In this document: in pieces, positions 1 to 6,647 of the stretch
Layout: the number at the start of each line of letters is the position of its first letter
How positions within the stretch are numbered: the stretch's first letter is position 1
Source of the DNA: Oscillospiraceae bacterium
Lineage (GTDB): Bacteria; Bacillota; Clostridia; Oscillospirales; Oscillospiraceae
DNA: 13,604 nucleotides
Assembly (NCBI GenBank): GCA_031260745.1
Contig: JAISKY010000287.1
Span: 1-13,604, forward strand
Reading direction: 5' to 3'
Made by a program: the position numbers and the translations under genes
The notes under the pieces: model-generated
What the model was told of the DNA's origin: nothing
The model's input: the letters and a program-made list of their open reading frames with translations, nothing else
Databases searched by the model: none

Positions 1-58
1 AAGTTTCCGCGTCAAGCATATATTTGTTCTCGTAACGGCTGAAAATCTCAATTGACAT
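1..58 (-). CDS. Probable VTC-domain polyphosphate polymerase, N-terminal fragment
   Basis: Only the first 19 codons and one base lie in the window; the gene runs off the left edge. The reverse strand reads MSIEIFSRYENKYMLDAET. The RYENKY element close to the N-terminus is typical of bacterial VTC-domain proteins, which are related to the yeast Vtc4 polyphosphate polymerase that makes inorganic polyphosphate from ATP. The ATG at 58 is supported by a strong ribosome binding site (GGAGGAGG, around 68-76 on the minus strand) about 8-10 bases upstream. It is divergent from the MarR gene, so the intergenic region could be shared for regulation. The identification rests on a short N-terminus and could be wrong. 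Confidence 0.55.
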   Translation of the reverse strand, partial: MSIEIFSRYENKYMLDAET

Positions 59-84
59 TTATATCACTCCTCCTCCAAGACGCA

Positions 85-90
85 ATTATA
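85..90 (-). promoter_or_regulatory. Possible -10 element of the left-edge gene
   Basis: The minus strand carries a perfect TATAAT about 27 bases before the ATG at 58. No good TTGACA-like -35 is seen 16-18 bases upstream, so this is a weak call based on a single hexamer in AT-rich DNA. Confidence 0.3.
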
Positions 91-166
91 ACGTAAAAAT
101 ATGAGCGGATTATGAAAAACGGCGAGAAATTTTCCAATAAAATTGTGAACTTTTTGCTTTGGCGCC

Positions 167-195
167 TTGACAAGCGCGAAATGTTGTGCTATTAT
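167..195 (+). promoter_or_regulatory. Sigma-A type promoter of the MarR gene
   Basis: A perfect -35 TTGACA (167-172) is separated by exactly 17 bases from a -10 TATTAT (190-195). Transcription would begin near 202, giving a leader of about 40 bases before the ATG at 244. An imperfect palindrome lies directly downstream of the -10 and over the expected start point. Confidence 0.8.
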
Positions 196-196
196 A

Positions 197-216
197 TTAG
201 TTAGGTACATAAATAT
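197..216 (+). promoter_or_regulatory. Candidate MarR operator (autorepression site)
   Basis: TTAGTTAG-GTAC-ATAAATAT is an imperfect inverted repeat centred on GTAC, with 5 of 8 arm positions complementary. It begins one base after the -10 hexamer and covers the predicted transcription start. MarR dimers commonly repress their own genes from palindromes placed like this. The assignment is inferred from position and symmetry; no second copy was found before the ABC transporter genes. Confidence 0.35.
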
Positions 217-243
217 TTTAATTATGAAAGGTTGATTTTTACA

Positions 244-1011
244 ATGAAAAATCTTACACAATCGGAAAAACTCTTTATGCTGTTTCAACGCGGAGCGCAT
301 TTCGCGGGGCGCGGACAGCATAAAAGAACAGGCGGCGGTCACGGACAAGTCTATGTTTTATCATTGCTTGCCGACGCGCCTATCAGTCAGAAGGAGTTGC
401 TTGAAAAGCTCGGAGTTAGAGCGGGTTCGCTCAGCGAACTGCTTGGCAAGCTCGAACACTCGGGCTTCATCACCCGTACAAAGGACGAAAACGACAATCG
501 CGCCGTTAACGTCGCAATCACCGACGCGGGCAGAAAATTCGCCGCCGAATACGGTGATTTACGCTCCGAAGCCGCGGAAGCGATGTTTTCCGCTCTGACC
601 GACGAGGAAAAAACTACGCTTATCGCTCTGCTTGAAAAACTGCACGGAGCGTGGAGACAGGAGCGCGAGGTTAACGACTCGGAGCGTCACGGACACGGAC
701 ATCACGGAGGTTTCGGACACGGAAACGGACCGCGCGGCGGCGGATTCCACGGAGGACGCGGGTCCGGCGCTCCGGGATTTGAACATTCGCATACGGATTT
801 TCACGGCGAACCTCACGGTGAACACGGAGAGCGCCACGGCGGCGGTCATTCTCACGGAGCGGAAATCACCGACCCGGCGCTCAAAGCGTACCTGGAAACC
901 CTAAATTGCGGCGAGTGCGACAAAAACTGTAAGCTGTCCGCGCCTCACTGCGGCAAGGGCGCGAAAAAGCAAGAGGAAGCAATCGCGGAGTATAACAAAG
1001 GTAAAGAATAA
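244..1011 (+). CDS. MarR-family regulator with His-rich tail and four-Cys motif
   Basis: This 255-residue protein has a MarR winged helix-turn-helix at about residues 33-100: the recognition helix is near GSLSELLGKLEHSGF (61-75) and the wing carries the DENDNRAVNV signature (81-90). MarR proteins are usually 140-160 residues. Here an extra region follows, with 14 histidines between 149 and 204 in a Gly-rich context, and then Cys222, Cys225, Cys229 and Cys236 (CX2CX3CX6C, ending PHCGKG). The tail looks able to bind metal, and the Cys cluster could hold zinc or sense metal or redox state; both are inferences. The ATG at 244 is preferred over an in-frame TTG at 232: GAAAGG (226-231) lies 12 bases before the ATG but directly abuts the TTG. 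It converges on the natB-like gene, its likely target by analogy with MarR-ABC exporter pairs. Confidence 0.85.
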   Translation: MKNLTQSEKLFMLFQRGAHFAGRGQHKRTGGGHGQVYVLSLLADAPISQKELLEKLGVRAGSLSELLGKLEHSGFITRTKDENDNRAVNVAITDAGRKFAAEYGDLRSEAAEAMFSALTDEEKTTLIALLEKLHGAWRQEREVNDSERHGHGHHGGFGHGNGPRGGGFHGGRGSGAPGFEHSHTDFHGEPHGEHGERHGGGHSHGAEITDPALKAYLETLNCGECDKNCKLSAPHCGKGAKKQEEAIAEYNKGKE

Positions 1012-1022
1012 CTCGAAACGCA

Positions 1023-1047
1023 ACCGCGACGGTTAACCCGCCGCGGT
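1023..1047 (+). terminator. Hairpin between convergent genes, possible terminator
   Basis: Arms 1023-1032 and 1038-1047 pair over 10 positions with one mismatch (A1029/C1041) around a 5-base loop, giving a GC-rich stem just after the MarR stop. Only a short TTTATT follows on the plus strand, so this is not a textbook intrinsic terminator. It lies in the 111-base gap between convergent genes and could serve either side. Nothing else is recognised in that gap except a weak 16-base imperfect palindrome at 1074-1089. Confidence 0.45.
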
Positions 1048-1122
1048 AGTTTATTGCGCTCAGATTTGTATGCTTACTGTTTACGGTAATAACAATGCAA
1101 ATCCCGTTATCCGCGCAGGGAA

Positions 1123-2298
1123 TTATCTGGAGAAGATTACCTTTTCGGAGTTGAACATACGCGTTAGGATAAAACCTCCGGCGCAGGCGTACACTACGTT
1201 GCTGATAATCGCGACAAGCACGTTTGTCATTGAGTAGTTGAACGAAAAAACTCCGCTCATAGCCTGAACGCTGTTGTACAGCGGTATTAAGTAGTACGTT
1301 ATTTCGGTCGCGGCGCCGCCGCCGAACATAGAGCTTATCCCTACGACCATTACGACAATCATCAGCGGAGTTACGCTTGTTCCCGCTTCCTTAATCGTCT
1401 TGGAGAACGCGGAAATAATCGAAATCACCGCGATTATCATCAGAATCGTCGAAAGAACTATCAGCGCAATCAGTACGTAGTCCACCGCTCCGTAGATGTT
1501 CATATCTATACCGGATTCGTCAAGCATCATCATTTTCGGCAGAGATACGAACGTACCGATTACGCTTGACAATCCGCACAGGAACGCGAGTACGCCCAGA
1601 CTAAGCATTTTGCCGATGGCAAGCTCACTGCGCTTAATAGGAGTAACCAGAATCGTGGCGATTGTGCCGCGTTCTTTCTCGCCCGCGATGGATTCCGGCG
1701 CAAGACTCATACACCCCGTGAACATCAGCATTGTCAGCAGGAACGGCAACAAAGACGCGATGGAGAACGCCATTACGTCCTCGTTCGTAGCCAAATCCGA
1801 AACTACGTCGCGGTTTATGTCGAATTTGTTCGACAGCGACGCTTCGTACTCGTCAAGCATACTTACCGCTAAACCGTACGCTTCGGACGAATCGGGATTA
1901 ACCGAGTTGTAATAAATCTCGATATTCGGAGGCTTCACGCTTGAAAGTTTTGTGTCGTAGCTTTCAACACTTTCGTCGAACTTTTCCGGGAATACTATTA
2001 ATATGTCGGTTTCCTTGTTTCCGATTTGAGTTCTGATTTCGTCGGTATCTGTGACAGCGTTAACCTCGAATCCGTATTGCGGAGCAATTTTCGCGATTGA
2101 CTGCGGAAAATTAACCGCGTTAAGTACCGGAGTATGGTCGTCGCTGGGCATAAACATATCTTTCATCGCGACGCCCATAAACGAGTAAACCACGTAAATC
2201 ATAAGCCCCGGTAAAATCAGAGCGGTAACAACCATTCGCGCGTCGCCGAAGAAACGAGCGAACTCCTTTTTCATTATGGTAATAATGTTTTTGTTCAT
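1123..2298 (-). CDS. natB: ABC-2 type transporter permease, NatB-like
   Basis: This 391-residue membrane protein has the layout of NatB/ABC-2 permeases: an N-terminal membrane helix (about 23-43), a large extracytoplasmic domain (44-175), then about five helices (176-198, 228-251, 272-299, 308-327, 359-380). Between the second and third helices lies the hallmark ABC-2 stretch containing AGEKERGTIATILVTPI (205-221), which contacts the ATPase. Its ATG overlaps the ATPase stop as ATGA, so the two are translationally coupled and surely form one transporter. NatAB of Bacillus subtilis exports sodium, but relatives carry other cargo, including peptides and drugs. The substrate here cannot be read from sequence. 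The convergent MarR gene and the upstream metal-protein genes offer the best hints. Confidence 0.85.
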   Translation of the reverse strand: MNKNIITIMKKEFARFFGDARMVVTALILPGLMIYVVYSFMGVAMKDMFMPSDDHTPVLNAVNFPQSIAKIAPQYGFEVNAVTDTDEIRTQIGNKETDILIVFPEKFDESVESYDTKLSSVKPPNIEIYYNSVNPDSSEAYGLAVSMLDEYEASLSNKFDINRDVVSDLATNEDVMAFSIASLLPFLLTMLMFTGCMSLAPESIAGEKERGTIATILVTPIKRSELAIGKMLSLGVLAFLCGLSSVIGTFVSLPKMMMLDESGIDMNIYGAVDYVLIALIVLSTILMIIAVISIISAFSKTIKEAGTSVTPLMIVVMVVGISSMFGGGAATEITYYLIPLYNSVQAMSGVFSFNYSMTNVLVAIISNVVYACAGGFILTRMFNSEKVIFSR

Positions 2299-3071
2299 TG
2301 CTCGTCACCCACGCTTTCCGAATAAATATCGAAGAATTTGTCCTCAAGCGATTTATCCGCGGTCAGCGCGGATAAAGTATCGCAAACCGCCATTGTGCCG
2401 TCAATGATAATTCCGGCTCGGTCGCAGATTTTCTCGACCAGACTGAAAATATGCGTGGATACGACAATCGTCTTGCCGCTTGCCTTCTGCTCCAACAGGA
2501 AATCGGTGACGGTTTTCGCGGTAAGTACGTCCAGACCGTTAGTAGGCTCGTCGAAGATGATTATCTTAGGGTCGTGGATAATCGCGAGCGCGAGCGACAC
2601 CTTTTGCTTCATACCGGTGGAGAGGTTCGCGACTTTGACCTCCGCGAACTCCGCGATTCCGAAAGTCGCGAACAGCTCAGCCTTGCGCGCTTCGCGGGCG
2701 GCGCGTCCTACGTTATGCAGATTCGCGAAAAAATCGAACAGATAGTTCGGAGTAAAAAACTCCTCAAGTTTAAGTTCGCTGGTCAGAAACCCAATCAGCT
2801 TGCGTACCTCGTAGGGCTGAGTTTTGACGCTGAACCCGTCCAGGAACGCGTCGCCGGAGTCCGGCCTAATCAGCGTAGCCAACATTCTAAGCGTAGTGGT
2901 CTTACCCGCCCCGTTTGGACCGAGCAATCCGAATATCTCACCCTCATTCACCGTGAACGACAGGTCGTTTACGGCGACTTTGGTTTTACTTCTGGTTTTC
3001 TCCAGCTTTTGCTGTTTCGCGGAGAGCGTGAAAGTTTTTTTCAAACCCTCGACACGCAATATTTCCGGCAT
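2295..3071 (-). CDS. natA: ABC transporter ATP-binding protein, NatA-like
   Basis: This 258-residue nucleotide-binding subunit would drive the NatB-like permease by ATP hydrolysis at the inner face of the membrane. It shows Walker A GPNGAGKT (51-58), signature LSTGMKQK (150-157), Walker B IIIFDEP (170-176), a D-loop after it and switch histidine His207. A lysine-rich insert at about 18-31 precedes the usual AVNDLSF strand. The Q-loop region reads GFLTSELKLEE, without an obvious glutamine, a variation found in NatA-type proteins. The start at 3071 is chosen because AAGGAG lies 7 bases upstream and the MPEILRVEGLKK opening fits the family; an in-frame ATG 35 codons further upstream lacks this support. 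It ends in a 4-base ATGA overlap with the permease. Confidence 0.9.
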   Translation of the reverse strand: MPEILRVEGLKKTFTLSAKQQKLEKTRSKTKVAVNDLSFTVNEGEIFGLLGPNGAGKTTTLRMLATLIRPDSGDAFLDGFSVKTQPYEVRKLIGFLTSELKLEEFFTPNYLFDFFANLHNVGRAAREARKAELFATFGIAEFAEVKVANLSTGMKQKVSLALAIIHDPKIIIFDEPTNGLDVLTAKTVTDFLLEQKASGKTIVVSTHIFSLVEKICDRAGIIIDGTMAVCDTLSALTADKSLEDKFFDIYSESVGDEQ

Positions 3072-3105
3072 TTGCAATCTCCTTATATTTGCGGCTGATA
3101 CATCT

Positions 3106-3126
3106 GTTCGCGTTGTATAGGCGAAC
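3106..3126 (-). other. Small inverted repeat between cooT-like and natA-like genes
   Basis: The 82-base gap between these same-strand genes holds a 6-bp perfect stem GTTCGC/GCGAAC around a 9-base loop. No T-run follows and no convincing promoter is seen, so read-through from the His-rich/CooT promoter into the ABC genes is plausible. The hairpin may be chance or could influence processing. Confidence 0.25.
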
Positions 3127-3153
3127 CTGTGAGTCCGCCCGTTTACGATGTTA

Positions 3154-3348
3154 CTACGCCGCCGATTTAATCTCAAGCTGCCCGTTAATCAGGTCGGCAT
3201 ACGCAAGCGTACCCGGAATCGGAGTTTCCGCGCCCAAGATGTCTGACAGAACTACGGTTTGCCCGTCAATGCGGACATTGCTGACGTTTTTCATAATAAG
3301 GGTACGCTCGCCGTCGGGCTTTTTAAGGTATGCTGTAGAAAGGCACAT
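3154..3348 (-). CDS. cooT: CooT-family nickel-binding protein
   Basis: This 64-residue protein begins MCLSTAYL and continues with the family pattern: a KNV element, DGQTVVLSDILG (28-39), then PGTLAYADLINGQLEI (45-60). CooT of Rhodospirillum rubrum is a small dimer that binds nickel for carbon monoxide dehydrogenase maturation. The conserved Cys2, its nickel ligand, is present here. CooT homologues also occur without carbon monoxide dehydrogenase, and no such enzyme is visible in this window. The ATG lies 3 bases after the stop of the His-rich gene. Its ribosome binding site (GGAGG) sits inside the last codons of that gene, so the two are co-transcribed and probably translationally coupled. 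Length and N-terminus match the family well. Confidence 0.8.
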   Translation of the reverse strand: MCLSTAYLKKPDGERTLIMKNVSNVRIDGQTVVLSDILGAETPIPGTLAYADLINGQLEIKSAA

Positions 3349-3351
3349 AGA

Positions 3352-3657
3352 TTATTCCTCCCCGCCGAATAGTTTGATAGCTTCATCAAGCTCCGCTCCC
3401 GCGTCGGTAAGGTACTCCGCGGCTTGAATTACGCGGTCTGCGGACGATTTACGACCGTCGGAACGCAATCGCTCCGCCATTTCTTTCAGTTCCGCCGCGT
3501 GCGAGTAGTTATGCGACGCCATATATTTCAGGAGCGCCATAACCTCGGATTGGTCGTCCCCGTGCGTATGCGAATGTTCACCTTCGTGAGAATGTTCGTG
3601 AGTATGCTCGTGAGTGTGAGGGTGTGAATGCTCGCGCGAATGTTCGTGAGTGTGCAT
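3352..3657 (-). CDS. Histidine-rich small protein, probable metal binder
   Basis: This 101-residue protein has two parts. Residues 1-32 contain 14 histidines, mostly alternating with Thr, Glu or Ser, a typical low-specificity nickel, zinc or cobalt store. Residues 37-98 form a predicted helical region starting VMALLKYMASHNYSHAAELKE, with His49 and His53, and resemble small conserved domains found beside nickel/cobalt genes; I cannot name the family with certainty. The ATG at 3657 is preceded by AAAGGAG at 8-9 bases. It is the first gene after the minus-strand promoter and is immediately followed by cooT, so the pair may buffer or deliver nickel. There is no signal peptide, so it should be cytoplasmic. 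Confidence 0.75.
   Translation of the reverse strand: MHTHEHSREHSHPHTHEHTHEHSHEGEHSHTHGDDQSEVMALLKYMASHNYSHAAELKEMAERLRSDGRKSSADRVIQAAEYLTDAGAELDEAIKLFGGEE
3562..3657 (-). repeat. Short-period His-codon repeat
   Basis: The first 32 codons of the His-rich gene form an imperfect 6-base-period repeat (CAC/CAT alternating with ACT, GAA or AGC type codons). Such tracts can expand or contract by replication slippage in 6-base steps, which would change the number of histidines without shifting the frame. Confidence 0.6.
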
Positions 3658-3704
3658 AATATTTTGCTCCTTTCAGATGTTTTTGTATTGCGAATATATA
3701 CCTT

Positions 3705-3727
3705 TTAATATAATATTGTTATATTAA
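3705..3727 (-). promoter_or_regulatory. Palindromic operator over the -10 of the His-rich/cooT genes
   Basis: TTAATATAA and TTATATTAA are perfect 9-base inverted arms separated by 5 bases. The palindrome fully covers the predicted -10 (3721-3726), the classic position for a dimeric repressor. A metal-responsive repressor is the natural candidate given the genes controlled, but the sequence does not identify it. The DNA is very AT-rich, so symmetry by chance is more likely than usual; the 18 matched positions still make it notable. Confidence 0.5.
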
Positions 3728-3749
3728 CATATTATCAGCTAAAAGTCAA
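3721..3749 (-). promoter_or_regulatory. Sigma-A type promoter of the His-rich/cooT genes
   Basis: On the minus strand, TTGACT (3749-3744) is followed after exactly 17 bases by TAATAT (3726-3721). Transcription would start near 3714 and give a leader of about 57 bases before the ATG at 3657. The -10 is embedded in a perfect inverted repeat. Confidence 0.75.
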
Positions 3750-3800
3750 CCATACAAACAACGCGCAATAAACAAAGTGTATGAAATAGCCGCGAGAAAC

Positions 3801-3840
3801 TTTGCGATATTTATAATATTCTGATGATTTTGCAATATTT
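3801..3840 (+). repeat. Direct repeat pair upstream of the fliF promoter
   Basis: TTTGCGATATTT (3801-3812) and TTTGCAATATTT (3829-3840) match at 11 of 12 positions with a 28-base period, ending 34 bases before the fliF -35. A second pair, AAATTGGT at 3865-3872 and 3879-3886, flanks and overlaps the -35 hexamer. These could be binding sites for a regulator of the flagellar operon, or by-products of AT-rich DNA. The rest of the divergent intergenic region (3658-3941) holds the two promoters and the palindrome, and nothing else I recognise. Confidence 0.3.
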
Positions 3841-3874
3841 TTTCCTGAATTTTCGCGTTATGGTAAATTGGTTG

Positions 3875-3903
3875 TTGCAAATTGGTGAGATTTGTGTTAT
3901 ATT
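3875..3903 (+). promoter_or_regulatory. Extended -10 sigma-A promoter of the flagellar operon
   Basis: TTGCAA (3875-3880) and TATATT (3898-3903) are 17 bases apart, with a TG one base upstream of the -10 (3895-3896). Transcription would begin near 3910, about 32 bases before the chosen fliF start. This argues against an in-frame ATG-like start upstream at 3882. It is not a sigma-28 type sequence. Confidence 0.7.
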
Positions 3904-3941
3904 ATGTCGTAGCAGAGATTGAATGGAGAATATCAGTACAA

Positions 3942-5630
3942 ATGCGTAATTTGCTAGAGTCCATGCTGAACTCGATAAGAGCGTTTTTTTCAAAGCTGAC
4001 GCAGCGTGAACGCATACGTTTCGGCATAATAGCGGGAGCAATTGTATTGCTTTGCCTAATTTTGGCGTTTTTCCTTAGCAGGACAGAGTATGATGTGCTG
4101 TATCAGGGACTTTCGTCAGCGAGAGCGGGTAAGGTCTTAGCCGTGCTTGACGAATTGCAGGTTCCGTACAAAACCCGTGACGGCGGTACGATACTTGTCG
4201 AAGCCAACCAGGTTTCCAGTCTGACGATGAGGCTTGCCAACGAGGAAAGCCTTAAAGAGGACGGGTTTGACTACCTTATGTATTCGGGGTTCGTCAATAA
4301 TATGACGGCTACGGATAAAGACCGCCGCGTATACCTTCAATATACAATCGGTTCGCTTATCCGAACCGCGTTGATTCAGGGCGGTCCAGTCGAGGACGCT
4401 TGGCCTATCGTTACGCTTCCGGAACGCTCGTCGTTCGTAGGTTCGCTTACAAATGTACAACCCGCGAAAGCGTCGATTGAGCTTAGGGTCGCCGGAGGAC
4501 GTAAACTTACCACCGACGAAGTACGCGCTATTATTGATTATGTTAAAGGCGCGGTTCCTGATATTTCGGAAGAAAATATTTACATTATTGATACGAATTA
4601 TAATCATTATGACCTGACGGAAAAGCCGTTGCTTACGGATATAAGCGACCAGCTTGCGTTCAAACACGAGCTTCAGGAAATGCTTGGGGAGCAAGCCAGT
4701 AAAATCCTGATGCCGATTTTTGGATTCGGCGGCTTCAGAGTTCAGGTAGACGCGGTTTTGAACTTCGATACTAAAACTACGGAAACTACGGTATGGTCGC
4801 CTCCGGTCGAGGATATGACGGAGGGACTCGCGATTTCCGCGTCAAGACTTTTAGAGCTTGTACGTCCTGGATTTAACACGGGTGATATTCCGGGTACGGA
4901 CACTAACGGACTTGGCACGGCGGAATATCCGTACGGAGAAATCTCCGACGACGAGGAATATCGCAAGGCCTTAGAGGAAATCAACTACGAGCTAAACGAG
5001 ATACACAGTCTTACCGAAGCCGCTCCGGGAAGTATCGAAAAATTAACGGTTTCGGTATCGCTTGACAGCAATATGTTCCCGGACGATTACAGCGCGGAAG
5101 TTAAGAATTTGGTAGGAGGAGCAATTGGCGTTACGCCGAACACCGTAAATGTCGCGAGACTGCCGTTCCAGGAGAACAGCGAGGCCGAGGATTTATTAAC
5201 TTTACAGGCTGAGGTGCTGGCGAAACAACAGCAAAAAGAGCTTATGAAACTAATTGTTATTATTATTTGCATACTCCTTTCGGTTGCGCTATTCGCGTTT
5301 ATGCTAATATCTATAACGAGGATATACAACCGGCGTATGGAGGAAGAAGCTAAGGCGCTGTCGGCTCAAATGACCGCCGAAGCCGCCGCCGCGCTTGCCG
5401 CCGCGGGAGTTTACGGTTATGTGCCGGGCGGAGGAATCGACTACCTTGTCGACGACGAAACGCCTACCGAAGAATTTGACGAGAACAGTGTGGACGAGAA
5501 CGGTATGCCGGTTAACCCGATTGACGCGGGCGCGAGCAAATCTGACTTCCTTTTGGAGCTTGAGGACTTTATCGAGCGCGACCCGGCCTCTGCCGTCGCT
5601 ATGCTAAGAAACTGGTTATCGGAGGATTAA
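3942..5630 (+). CDS. fliF: Flagellar MS-ring protein FliF
   Basis: FliF (562 residues) forms the membrane ring on which the flagellar rotor and export gate are built. Membrane helix 1 is at about 28-46 and helix 2 at about 435-457, enclosing the ring-building domains. The YQGLS element (54-58) and the GSIEKLTVSVSLD stretch before the third domain fit the family. The C-terminal end DPASAVAMLRNWLSED is the FliG-binding motif. Between helix 2 and that motif lies a cytoplasmic linker of about 85 residues that is Ala-rich and then strongly acidic. The ATG at 3942 is chosen because the promoter -10 at 3898 rules out the longer frame; GGAG lies about 13 bases upstream, a rather long spacing, and an in-frame ATG at 3963 is also possible. 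It is the first gene of the flagellar operon here. Confidence 0.95.
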   Translation: MRNLLESMLNSIRAFFSKLTQRERIRFGIIAGAIVLLCLILAFFLSRTEYDVLYQGLSSARAGKVLAVLDELQVPYKTRDGGTILVEANQVSSLTMRLANEESLKEDGFDYLMYSGFVNNMTATDKDRRVYLQYTIGSLIRTALIQGGPVEDAWPIVTLPERSSFVGSLTNVQPAKASIELRVAGGRKLTTDEVRAIIDYVKGAVPDISEENIYIIDTNYNHYDLTEKPLLTDISDQLAFKHELQEMLGEQASKILMPIFGFGGFRVQVDAVLNFDTKTTETTVWSPPVEDMTEGLAISASRLLELVRPGFNTGDIPGTDTNGLGTAEYPYGEISDDEEYRKALEEINYELNEIHSLTEAAPGSIEKLTVSVSLDSNMFPDDYSAEVKNLVGGAIGVTPNTVNVARLPFQENSEAEDLLTLQAEVLAKQQQKELMKLIVIIICILLSVALFAFMLISITRIYNRRMEEEAKALSAQMTAEAAAALAAAGVYGYVPGGGIDYLVDDETPTEEFDENSVDENGMPVNPIDAGASKSDFLLELEDFIERDPASAVAMLRNWLSED

Positions 5631-5636
5631 TATACA

Positions 5637-6647
5637 ATGGAAGCAGTTGAAGCGTTAACCGCTAAAGAGAAAGCGGCAATTTTGCTGATTTCTCTCGGTA
5701 AGGACTATTCCGCCGAGCTTTACAAGCACATGAACGAAGAAGAAATCAGCCAAATGACGCTCAGTATCACTACGACAAGGCGCGTTGACTCTGATGTTCG
5801 CGATATGATAATCAAAGAGTTTTACGATATGTGCCTTGCCCAGAAGTACCTTATGGAGGGCGGCATTGATTACGCCCGCGAGGTGCTTGAAAGCGCAATC
5901 GGAGTGGAGCGCGCTAACGAGCTAATCAGCAAACTGTCGTCCACGTTGCAGGTGCGTCCGTTCGATTTCATACGTAAGGCTGACAGTACACAGATTCTGA
6001 ACGTAATACATAACGAACACCCGCAGACAATAGCGTTGGTGCTAAGTTACATTGACCCTAAACAATCGGCGGCGATTGTCGCAAGTTTACCTCCCGACCG
6101 TCAAAGCGACATCGCTTCGCGCATAGCGTATATGGGTACGACGTCGCCGGAATACGTACGCGATGCGGAGCGGATACTTGAACGTAAGATTACCAGTATG
6201 GGCTATCAGGACCAAGTCGCGGTCGGCGGTATTGATTCCATCGTTAATATCATACAAGCGCTTGACCGCGGAACAGAGCGCCGTATACTCGAAAGCCTTG
6301 ATATGCACGACAGCGAACTTGCCGAGGAAATCCGCAAACGTCTGTTCGTATTCGAGGATATAGCGAAACTCGGTAATCAGGCGATTCAGCGCGTACTTAA
6401 AGAGGTCAACAATTCAGACCTCGCGATTTCGCTAAAGACGGCGTCGCCGGAAGTCAGCGCGATTATCTTCAGCAACATTTCCTCGCGCTTGCAGGAAATG
6501 CTCAAAGACGATATGGAAGTTATGGGACCTGTACGCGTACGCGACGTAGAAGAAGCTCAACAGCGTATAGTCGCCGCAGTCCGTAAACTTGAGGACGACG
6601 GAGAAATCATCGTCGCCCGCGGTGAGGGAGATGATTTAATTGTTTAG
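5637..6647 (+). CDS. fliG: Flagellar motor switch protein FliG
   Basis: FliG (336 residues) couples stator force to the rotor and binds FliF and FliM. The middle domain has the EHPQT motif (127-131), and the LFVFED stretch (236-241) corresponds to the MFxF hinge region. The C-terminal torque helix keeps the charged residues known from Escherichia coli at a constant offset: Lys267, Arg284, Asp291, Asp292 and Arg300. All are present, so this looks like a functional motor protein. The gene starts 6 bases after the fliF stop, with GGAGG in the end of fliF as ribosome binding site. Its last codons overlap the fliH start by 8 bases. Confidence 0.96.
   Translation: MEAVEALTAKEKAAILLISLGKDYSAELYKHMNEEEISQMTLSITTTRRVDSDVRDMIIKEFYDMCLAQKYLMEGGIDYAREVLESAIGVERANELISKLSSTLQVRPFDFIRKADSTQILNVIHNEHPQTIALVLSYIDPKQSAAIVASLPPDRQSDIASRIAYMGTTSPEYVRDAERILERKITSMGYQDQVAVGGIDSIVNIIQALDRGTERRILESLDMHDSELAEEIRKRLFVFEDIAKLGNQAIQRVLKEVNNSDLAISLKTASPEVSAIIFSNISSRLQEMLKDDMEVMGPVRVRDVEEAQQRIVAAVRKLEDDGEIIVARGEGDDLIV

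Noticed and set aside
559..904. Alternative frames over the His-rich part of the MarR gene, suggesting a frameshift
   Set aside because: The regulator frame continues beyond the His-rich part into a structured Cys motif with a normal stop, so the main frame is real.
3072..3176. Longer N-terminus for the NatA-like ATPase
   Set aside because: The extension overlaps the cooT stop, has no ribosome binding site and does not resemble ABC ATPases, while AAGGAG precedes the ATG at 3071.
3882..3941. Longer N-terminus for FliF starting at 3882
   Set aside because: The predicted promoter -10 lies downstream of that codon and the extra residues are unlike FliF.
4137..4694. Antisense 185-codon frame opposite fliF
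   Set aside because: Same reason: shadow of the conserved FliF ring domains.
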